This document shows, piece by piece, positions 1 through 5,679 of a stretch of DNA of 6,958 nucleotides. Positions within the stretch are counted from its first letter, which is position 1; the number at the start of each line of letters is the position of its first letter. Where the stretch lies: contig JAESQE010000584.1 of assembly GCA_016765335.1 (NCBI GenBank), positions 1 through 6,958 of the forward strand, given 5' to 3'. Origin of the DNA: Planctomycetaceae bacterium. Its GTDB lineage: Bacteria > Planctomycetota > Planctomycetia > Planctomycetales > Planctomycetaceae. The position numbers were made by a program, and so were the translations under genes. Below the pieces are notes generated by a model that ran no database searches, had not been told where the DNA came from, and worked only from the letters and a program-made list of their open reading frames with translations.

Positions 1-48
1 AAATATCGCAGATTTCCCCAAATCAGAAAACCCCAATCTCCCCAGGGT
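1..48. other. Flanking DNA, 3' exon side of the intron
   Basis: A short AT- and G-run-rich stretch. On the minus strand it has two near-identical octamers (GATTGGGG and GATTTGGGG). No gene is visible in these 48 bases. Confidence 0.4.
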
Positions 49-89
49 GACCGGGTGGCTCAGGGGAGTTATTCCCCTGAGCTCCCACA
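49..89 (-). ncRNA. Group II intron domain VI and 3' splice site
   Basis: A perfect 10-bp stem (82-73 with 67-58 on the minus strand, loop ATAAC) lies directly after domain V. It is followed by a lower stem of GGG with CCC. The A at position 56 is unpaired between the two stems, and seven bases (CCCGGTC) follow it to the proposed end, matching the usual branch point about eight nucleotides from the 3' splice site. The exact end is inferred from this distance. Confidence 0.7.
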
Positions 90-123
90 GATCCGTACGT
101 GCTCGCATTAGAGCATACGGTTC
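90..123 (-). ncRNA. Group II intron domain V
   Basis: The minus strand forms a 34-nt hairpin, the canonical length of domain V, the catalytic core of the ribozyme. It begins GAACCGTATGCTC and ends GAGCACGTACGGATC, close to the consensus GAGCCGUAU...ACGGUUC. Two differences stand out. The catalytic triad reads AAC where AGC (or CGC) is usual, giving an A-A mismatch at positions 3 and 32. The tip is not a GAAA-type tetraloop (TAATGC between the paired GCTC and GAGC). I believe related variants ending in GGATCTGTG occur in other bacterial introns, so this may be a lineage feature and not damage. Confidence 0.85.
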
Positions 124-139
124 CTCAGAACCATGATTA

Positions 140-1537
140 CTACGTGTCTGGCCGGTGATGAATTTTCGGCAGGGGTAGCGGATACCGCTTCTCCAACCGC
201 TCAAACTTTTCCCAGCTCAGCTTGCGTTCGCGATTGCGGCGGTTGAGCCAGCGATGCCAGGATCGTCTCGCCTGATGGCGAAAGTTACGTAACATCCTCC
301 CGTTGCTACTCACGCCATAGTAGGCAAAGTGACCACGGATTTTCTGGCACAACTTGGGCCACTGCTCGCGTACCGGCATATGCCGGCAACTTCGACACCA
401 CTGGTCAATCGTTTTGCGATCGTCTTTTTGGATATCTGCCAATATCCCCTGCGAGACTTGCCCCAATAATGGGTGAAGCCCAGCAGGTCAAACGTCTCTG
501 GCTGACTAAAGCCATCGCGCTGACGATCGGAATGGAACGGATGTCGAAAATCGATCAGCCGTGACTTTTCCGGATGGACTGACAGTCCATACTCCTCGAA
601 CCGGTCAGGAAGCAACTTCCAAACACGAAGTGCATCTTCCCGGTTTGAGAAAACGGTCACAAAATCGTCTGCAAATCGGATGAGCTTGGCGCTCCCCCGA
701 AGTTGCGATTTCACGGTTTCCTCGAACCATTGATCCAATACATAGTGCAGGTAAATGTTAGCCAACAGCGGAGAAATGACTCCCCCCTGCGGACTACCGG
801 CGTCCGGGTAGCTGACGCTTCCCTCTTCCATCACTCCTGCCTTCAACCATTTACCGATCAGGCGTCGTATCACGCCATCACGTATCCTGCAGCTAACAAA
901 GTCCCGAAGATGGGTATGGTTCAGCGTGTCGAAAAACTTTCGTAGATCGACTTCCAGAATCCATCCGCCGCCAATCCGCGTTGCTTCCTGACCTAATGCG
1001 TTTAACGCATCATGCGGTGAGCGACGCGGACGAAACCCGTACGACCCTTCGTGCTATTTAAGATCATTTCCCTTGCAGCTTTCGATTTTTCAACAGAAAG
1101 GTTGAGATTGGTGACGACTATCAGAACAAACCAGCCGTGCTGGGAAAATCCTGCTCGTAGATCGGCTCTAAAAGCATCACGATGGCACGCTGAAGTATTT
1201 TGTCTTCGAATGTCGGAATCCCTATCGGACGAGTTTCCGATCCAGAACCTTTCGGAATATGCTTCCGAAGAACTGGCGGTGCTCGATAGAGTCCCGATTT
1301 CGCACGTTGAAGCAAACCTTGCAGGCTTTCCTCCAGGTTGGCTTCATACTTCTGCGCCGACTGACCATCAACACCCGGCGTCCCACTCTTGCGAGTCAGA
1401 CGAAAGGCTTCTCGAAGCCAGTCGATATCGATCAGGTGATTCAATGACGTAAATCCCAACTCCGGCGATTGCTCGGCTAGCCTCGCTATCCGTCGCCGTT
1501 TCGTGTACACGTCTTCATAATTCAGATTACTGGGCAT
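140..1537 (-). pseudogene. ltrA: Group II intron reverse transcriptase/maturase, frameshifted
   Basis: An intron-encoded protein that would bind the intron RNA, help it splice and copy it into DNA. It lies in three frames. Part 1 (1537 to about 1145) has the N-terminal RT region, ending in EPIYEQDF. Part 2 (1044 to about 421) resumes with SYGFRPRRS and carries EVDLRKFFD (RT motif A), GSPQGGVISPLLANIYL, the catalytic FADD (a variant of YADD) and LLGFTHYWGKSRRGYW. Part 3 (about 413 to 140) carries the maturase (X) domain, with KTIDQWCRSCRH and RGHFAYYG, and ends in HHRPDT. Parts 1 and 2 are separated by 100 nt where about 9 are expected. Parts 2 and 3 are joined by a deletion of about 22 nt. 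Undoing both restores one frame of about 442 residues, normal for a maturase without an HNH domain. The start ATG at 1537 has no clear ribosome binding site. Catalytic motifs survive, which suggests recent decay. Confidence 0.93.
1045..1144 (-). other. Inserted segment inside the maturase gene (about 91 nt net)
   Basis: Between the conserved EQDF and SYGFRP of the reverse transcriptase there should be about three codons. Here there are 100 nt with stop codons in the incoming frame (TGATAG soon after part 1 ends). The hexamer AGCACG (minus strand) occurs near both ends, at 1141-1136 and 1055-1050, 86 nt apart, which could be a short target duplication or chance. Removing exactly one copy plus the spacer leaves 14 nt, which does not restore the frame, so a clean insertion bounded by these hexamers is not shown. 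The origin of the inserted bases is not recognised. Confidence 0.6.
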
Positions 1538-2170
1538 CTGGCGTGTTTCTCAAAGACGGACCATTGTTCCGATGTCTCGCTTCCCTCCATCGGGTCCGAT
1601 CAGAAATTCGTTCCCCGACTTCAACGGTACTATCAAGACACTGTGACTCCCTGTTTCTCATCTCGCTTCACTTCGTTTCCTTCGTTCCGCGATTGCCACA
1701 AATAGCACATGTCCTTCAATTCGCTCTCGATGCCGACATGTGCATTCACTGCATCGAGCCTGGAGCTTGTTCAACCGGCGACTCCATCCCGGGATTCTTC
1801 GTGGAAGAAACAGGGCCTCCCAAGTTCCTGGGGAGCCTCCTCTATTCGTTTGCCATGCTCACGCGACCCCGGTCGGACGGAACGTTTCTCACCAAAACAA
1901 AACGCCCATGCTGCCCCCACGCGTTCAAAGATGAAGGCTCCAACAAAAGTACTTTCGAGGCTCAGTCACATCGCTTCCGAATTCGCTGCGGGCACCGAGC
2001 ACAGCTTGGTCGGCTTCGCAATGCAGGTTACCCAAAACACCACGCAAGACTCGCTCCTGGCTGCTGGTTAAGCTCTACCAGACGGGACTTGCACCCGTAA
2101 AGGCTCCAAAGTAAGGTTTCAGTTATCAGATTCACATAACATCCCCCTTTCGCCAAGCTTCTTGGCGCAA
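1538..2170 (-). ncRNA. Group II intron 5' RNA (domains I-III, start of IV)
   Basis: This stretch of about 630 nt holds no gene. It is the right size and place for the 5' half of a group II ribozyme. It starts with TTGCGCC followed by a short hairpin (CGCCAAG, loop AA, then GCTTGGCG) and a purine run AAAGGGGGATG, an arrangement typical of domain I 5' ends. Further in are further self-complementary stretches. The plus-strand open frames here are chance frames in structured RNA-coding DNA. Domain borders were not folded computationally. Confidence 0.7.
1922..1927 (-). other. Candidate EBS1 of the group II intron
   Basis: TGAACG on the minus strand is a perfect complement of the six exon bases CGTTCA (2176-2171) next to the proposed intron start. 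It lies about 245 nt into the intron, a normal place for EBS1 in domain I. The base just before it is T, and the first base of the 3' exon is A (position 48), which would also allow a delta-delta' pair. A six-base match can arise by chance, so this rests mainly on its position. Confidence 0.5.
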
Positions 2171-2176
2171 TGAACG
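2171..2176 (-). other. Candidate IBS1 (5' exon end) of the intron target site
   Basis: CGTTCA on the minus strand lies immediately before the proposed intron start and pairs with the candidate EBS1 at 1927-1922. It sits about 56 bases beyond the cheX stop codon, so the intron is inserted between genes. Confidence 0.5.
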
Positions 2177-2189
2177 GTTACCACTGGCT

Positions 2190-2207
2190 TCGCTATTTAT
2201 TTAGCGA
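2190..2207 (-). terminator. Small hairpin downstream of cheX, possible terminator
   Basis: A 6-bp perfect stem (TCGCTA with TAGCGA) with a 6-nt AT loop, 25-42 nt beyond the cheX stop codon. No T-tract follows on the minus strand, so it is at best a weak terminator. The group II intron starts 19 bases further on. Insertion after terminator-like hairpins is a known habit of some bacterial group II introns (class C), but the gap here is larger than is typical. Confidence 0.3.
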
Positions 2208-2231
2208 CTTTGTAAATCAAATTTAATCAAT

Positions 2232-2729
2232 TTAACTAGCAAATCCAAATACAACCAGAAACGGTCCCAACTCACATTCGTAATTTACACACAACGGTTG
2301 AGCTAAACATGGAAAATCAATGATGCACTCTTTTCCCCTGATAATACTTGGTAAGCCGATATCCATATTCAGGTGCGAGAGAGCCATTTTAGAGCTGCCT
2401 GCAATTATATTTGCAAATTCAGAGACGCAACTGGCAACCAGTTCGTCCACCTCAGTAAATTCCATTCCCATCATACGGTGGGCCATTGCTAGAACTGTCT
2501 CATTCGTCATGCTCAAGCAGACGGTTCCATTAAGATCACCAGTTAATGAAATGACAGAAGTCACGTCATACAAAGGCCTGTTTCGTGCAATCGCAACAAC
2601 AGATTTACGTTCAATCTCAACGTTCGTCATTTTAACAAATGCATCGTGAGTTGATGCGATGATCACATTCGAAACACCTGCTATTGCATTTGAGATTTCT
2701 TTGTTTTTATCTTCTGCTGTCTCAGTCAT
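2232..2729 (-). CDS. cheX: CheX-like chemotaxis phosphatase
   Basis: A 165-residue single-domain cytosolic protein of the CheC/CheX family. Members remove phosphate from the response regulator CheY and reset the chemotaxis or other CheY-driven signal. The family signature is visible as S100-x3-E104-x2-N107-x3-G111 (SCVSEFANIIAG); in characterised CheX the Glu and Asn contact the CheY active site. Other family traits are the strand segment SVISLTGDLNGTVCLS (about 58-73), the helix with MAHRMMGMEF (82-91) and GLPSIIRGK (125-133). Only one ExxN motif is present, as in CheX and unlike two-site CheC proteins. The ATG at 2729 is chosen because AAGGA lies six bases upstream; the frame stays open to 2795 but that upstream part lacks family similarity. 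No other chemotaxis gene is in the window, so its partner is unknown. It could serve a non-flagellar CheY-like regulator. Confidence 0.85.
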   Translation of the reverse strand: MTETAEDKNKEISNAIAGVSNVIIASTHDAFVKMTNVEIERKSVVAIARNRPLYDVTSVISLTGDLNGTVCLSMTNETVLAMAHRMMGMEFTEVDELVASCVSEFANIIAGSSKMALSHLNMDIGLPSIIRGKECIIDFPCLAQPLCVNYECELGPFLVVFGFAS

Positions 2730-2736
2730 TGTTAAT

Positions 2737-2742
2737 CCTTGG
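2737..2742 (-). promoter_or_regulatory. Ribosome binding site deciding the cheX start
   Basis: The minus strand reads CAAGGATTAACAATG. The AAGGA element, about six bases before the ATG at 2729, supports this start over the longer open frame reaching 2795. Confidence 0.6.
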
Positions 2743-2795
2743 TGTATTAGGAATGTAAGTGAACTTAAGCTTAGGTTACTTTTTGGACGGAACAC

Positions 2796-3061
2796 GAACT
2801 AAACCGAAAAAAAATCGACATCCTACTTAAACCTGAGCATCACAAATGCATTACGGGTAAAGCTAATCAGAGCCTAGGTTGCAAAATGACATCCTGTTTT
2901 TATTTTCTTAGAATTCTGTTGATTAAATTATGGAACGCGAGATGCCCCGTCGAAACAAGCCGGTTGTATCAATTGCAGCAGGGCAATCGCTCGTAAGTCA
3001 GAATTGATCTTCTCTGTTTAGGGAACCTCTATTAATTGGTTCTCCCCCTTACAAAGGGCAT
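2796..3061. other. Intergenic region between cheX and the IS element
   Basis: About 265 bases with no convincing gene. A 25-codon frame from the ATG at 2930 has no ribosome binding site. Near the right end, GGGAACC (3021-3027) can pair with GGTT-CT-CCC (3038-3046), and CCCTT (3046-3050) with AAGGG (3054-3058). These imperfect hairpins directly abut the left end of the insertion sequence. The cheX promoter should lie at the left of this region on the minus strand, but no clear -35/-10 pair was found. Confidence 0.4.
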
Positions 3062-3088
3062 TGTGGAGTTCCCCGCGAATAGTGGGCG
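3062..3088 (+). repeat. Left terminal inverted repeat of the IS3 element
   Basis: The 27 bases starting TGTGGAGTTCCCCGCG are the exact reverse complement of 4299-4325. They are the transposase binding and cleavage end. Confidence 0.93.
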
Positions 3089-3102
3089 ATCAATTAAGAG
3101 TG

Positions 3103-3120
3103 TATACTATTCTCAGGAGG
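3103..3120 (+). promoter_or_regulatory. Candidate -10 box and Shine-Dalgarno of the IS transposase
   Basis: TATACT at 3103-3108 resembles a -10 box; no good -35 is visible, though the region that would hold it falls in the left inverted repeat, as in many insertion sequences. AGGAGG at 3115-3120 is a strong ribosome binding site seven bases before the orfA ATG. Confidence 0.4.
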
Positions 3121-3127
3121 AATCACC

Positions 3128-3430
3128 ATGAGTAAGAAGCAAGCAACATCGCAGTCGACAACAAAGCGAACTCGTCGTACATTCGATGATGAGTACAAAA
3201 TCGAAGCCGTCAAAATGGTGACCGACCAAGGCTACAAAGTAGCAGAAGCTGCCCGCAGTCTGGGCATTCAAGTTAATCTGTTACATCGCTGGAAGGACAA
3301 GTTCTCTGAGCAGGTAGACGACACTGATAACGAAGAACTCAAACATTTGCGAGCAGAAAACAAACGCCTGCGTATGGAGCGTGACATCTTAAAAAAAGCG
3401 ACGGTCTTCTTTGCGAGCGAAAAGAACTGA
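3128..3430 (+). CDS. IS3-family transposase OrfA (DNA-binding subunit)
   Basis: A 100-residue protein that recognises the IS ends. Residues about 17-57 form the helix-turn-helix domain typical of IS3-family OrfA (RRTFDDEYKIEAVKMV, then AEAARSLGIQVNLLHRWKDK). Residues about 69-92 (EELKHLRAENKRLRMERDIL) form a leucine-zipper coiled coil used for oligomerisation. It ends KKATVFFASEKN, the usual OrfA tail. A strong AGGAGG precedes the ATG. On its own, OrfA normally moderates transposition; fused to OrfB by frameshifting it makes the active transposase. Confidence 0.93.
   Translation: MSKKQATSQSTTKRTRRTFDDEYKIEAVKMVTDQGYKVAEAARSLGIQVNLLHRWKDKFSEQVDDTDNEELKHLRAENKRLRMERDILKKATVFFASEKN
3391..3397 (+). 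promoter_or_regulatory. Programmed -1 ribosomal frameshift site (A7)
   Basis: Seven A residues read in the OrfA frame as A-AAA-AAA, followed by G. This is a classic slippery heptamer for IS3-family elements. A -1 slip here continues AGC GAC GGT and stays open through the whole of orfB, joining 90 OrfA residues to 296 OrfB residues (386 in total). Confidence 0.85.
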
Positions 3431-4287
3431 GATATCAGTTCGTCCTGGAACACAAAGAGCAGTGGCCCATTACGGTGATGTGCAGCGTCTTGCAGATCTC
3501 ACGCAGCGGCTATTACTCTTGGCAAAGTAGATCGGAAAGCAAACCGTCTCAGCGGCGAAAGTCGTTGGTGGCTGACATCCGGGAAATTCATCAAGAGAAA
3601 TTCAAGCACAACTTTGGTTCGCCCAGAGTTCATAAAGAACTGAAGAAAAAAGGAGTTCTCTGTAGTGAAACGATGGTGGCAAAAGTAATGAAAGAAGCTG
3701 GCATACAAGCACGAACGACAAAGAAATTCAATGTAACAACGGACTCGAATCATAATCATCCAGTGGCAGAAAACTTGTTGAACAGAGAGTTCGACAAAGC
3801 AACCAAACCGAACGAATTATGGGTGAGTGACGTGACTTACATCTGGACTTTGGAGGGTTGGTTGTACTTGAGTTGTGTGATGGATTTATTTTCAAGGAAG
3901 ATTGTGGGATGGAGCATGGCTTCTTCGATGACGAAAGGATTTGTGATGGAGGCCCTCTCAATGGCAGTGACCCAACGTTGTCCTGGTGAGGAGTTGCTGC
4001 ATCATTCAGATCGTGGCAGCCAGTATTGCAGCAACGACTATCAACAGATGCTGCGAGCCAGCGGAATCACGTGCAGCATGAGCCGTAAGGGAAACTGCTG
4101 GGACAACGCAGCAATGGAAAGTTTCTTTGCGACGTTGAAGAAGGAATTAATCTATCAAGAACGCTACAAAACAAGAGCAGCAGCCAGGCGTAGCATCTTT
4201 GAATACGTCGAAGTGTTTTATAACCGTGAGCGAATTCATTCCTCGTTAGGCTACATCAGCCCCGAAGAATTTGAACGACTCGCATAA
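3397..4287 (+). CDS. IS3-family transposase OrfB (catalytic part, -1 frame)
   Basis: This is the catalytic half of the transposase, read after a -1 slip at the A7 run. The junction region reads LRYQFVLEHKEQWPI and leads into the conserved VLQISRSGYYSW. The first in-frame GTG for independent translation is at 3475. Counting from that codon, residues about 30-85 form the HTH_21-type segment (IREIHQEKFKHNFGSPRVHKEL), and the retroviral-integrase-type (rve) DDE core follows. The catalytic residues are D119 (WVSDVTYI), D179 (HHSDRGSQY) and E215 (NAAMESFF), with 35 residues between the second D and E, the DD(35)E pattern of this family. The end FYNRERIHSSLGYISPEEF is typical. No stop or frame break is seen, so the element is likely active or recently so. 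Confidence 0.93.
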   Translation, partial: SDGLLCERKELRYQFVLEHKEQWPITVMCSVLQISRSGYYSWQSRSESKPSQRRKSLVADIREIHQEKFKHNFGSPRVHKELKKKGVLCSETMVAKVMKEAGIQARTTKKFNVTTDSNHNHPVAENLLNREFDKATKPNELWVSDVTYIWTLEGWLYLSCVMDLFSRKIVGWSMASSMTKGFVMEALSMAVTQRCPGEELLHHSDRGSQYCSNDYQQMLRASGITCSMSRKGNCWDNAAMESFFATLKKELIYQERYKTRAAARRSIFEYVEVFYNRERIHSSLGYISPEEFERLA

Positions 4288-4298
4288 CCTAACCGAAG

Positions 4299-4325
4299 CG
4301 CCCACTATTCGCGGGGAACTCCACA
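4299..4325 (+). repeat. Right terminal inverted repeat of the IS3 element
   Basis: The 27 bases ending GGGGAACTCCACA are the exact reverse complement of 3062-3088. They begin 11 bases after the orfB stop codon. Confidence 0.93.
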
Positions 4326-4380
4326 ACCACATGCAATACTGTCAACCACTTTTTGTGTAATGTCTATAATAATACAAGCA

Positions 4381-4412
4381 GTAGGTTGGGGTAGCGGCAG
4401 CGTATCCCAACG
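4381..4412. repeat. REP-like palindromic element
   Basis: GTAGGTTGGGGTAGCGGCAG followed by CGTATCCCAACG folds into a hairpin: GTTGGG pairs with CCCAAC, then G-T, T-A and A-T, with a small inner stem. The pattern GTAGGTTGGG...TAGCG...GCGTA.CCCAAC is, to my knowledge, a dispersed intergenic repeat in many bacteria. Only one copy is present here, so that it is repeated in this genome is inferred. Confidence 0.5.
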
Positions 4413-4460
4413 AGTGCGAGAGATCGCTTTGTAGCAAATGGTGGATTCAATTTTCTAATG

Positions 4461-4495
4461 CAATAAGCCCGGCTTGAATTAAGCCGGGCTTATTG
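4461..4495 (-). terminator. Strong stem-loop terminator after korB
   Basis: A perfect 15-bp stem (4461-4475 with 4481-4495) with a 5-nt loop. The GC-rich core AGCCCGGCTT is flanked by AATA/TATT. It lies 45-79 nt past the korB stop codon. On the minus strand the stem ends in TTATTG and is followed by CATT, so the T-tract is weak. It is symmetric enough to act in both directions and would also block transcription entering from the IS side. Confidence 0.75.
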
Positions 4496-4539
4496 TGTGG
4501 AATCGATGTTACTGGAGCTGGTTGGAGTTAGCTGGTAGC

Positions 4540-5565
<1,026 letters not shown>

Positions 5566-5679
5566 GGTAAAACCCTATGGTCTATTTGTCATTAAATATG
5601 ATCGCAGGAACATTTCCAAGGTAGATCATCGCGTTGATGGAATTATATAGGTTGGTTGTGGTAAGGAAATAGCTCGTTT
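5566..5679 (-). other. korA-korB intergenic spacer
   Basis: There are 114 bases between the korA stop and the korB ATG, fairly long for an operon. No strong hairpin or clear promoter was seen; the only translation signal is a weak AGGG just before korB. Confidence 0.4.

Larger units (their letters stand above)
49..2170 (-). mobile_element. Group II intron with degenerate maturase gene
   Basis: A retroelement of about 2.1 kb that would self-splice as RNA and move by reverse transcription. The order on the minus strand is the usual one: 5' ribozyme RNA, reverse transcriptase/maturase gene in domain IV, domain V, domain VI. The 5' end is placed at 2170, where TTGCGCC stands in for the consensus GTGYG start. 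The six exon bases before it (CGTTCA) are perfectly complementary to TGAACG inside domain I (1927-1922), as expected for IBS1/EBS1. The 3' end is placed at 49, seven nucleotides after an unpaired A in domain VI. The encoded protein is broken, so the copy could splice or move only with a maturase supplied from elsewhere. The intron class is not determined; the protein has no HNH endonuclease domain. The ends are inferred and could be off by a few bases. Confidence 0.85.
3062..4325 (+). mobile_element. IS3-family insertion sequence, apparently complete
   Basis: A 1264-bp element bounded by perfect 27-bp inverted repeats that begin TG and end CA, as is usual for the IS3 family. It encodes OrfA and OrfB with a -1 frameshift site between them, and all DDE catalytic residues are present. 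The repeat could be read one base longer on each side (3061 T and 4326 A). No clear 3-5 bp target duplication flanks it: the left flank reads GGGCA(T) and the right flank (A)ACCAC. It separates cheX from the kor operon and is transcribed opposite to both. Confidence 0.93.

Noticed and set aside
1..11. Eleven-base match between 1-11 and 5879-5889
   Set aside because: A short AT-rich match, one copy lying inside korA; expected by chance in a window of this size.
703..1452. Plus-strand open frames opposite the reverse transcriptase
   Set aside because: The minus strand carries clear RT motifs across this stretch, so these are antisense shadows.
1543..2100. Plus-strand open frames of up to 185 codons
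   Set aside because: They lie opposite the intron's 5' ribozyme region, have no family similarity I can see, no ribosome binding site, and overlap each other in several frames.
2730..2795. Longer N-terminus for cheX starting at 2795
   Set aside because: The ATG at 2729 has an AAGGA at proper distance, and the extra 22 residues have no similarity to CheX proteins.
2930..3007. Small frame of 25 codons on the plus strand (MEREMPRRNK...)
   Set aside because: No ribosome binding site, no recognisable similarity, and a length expected by chance.
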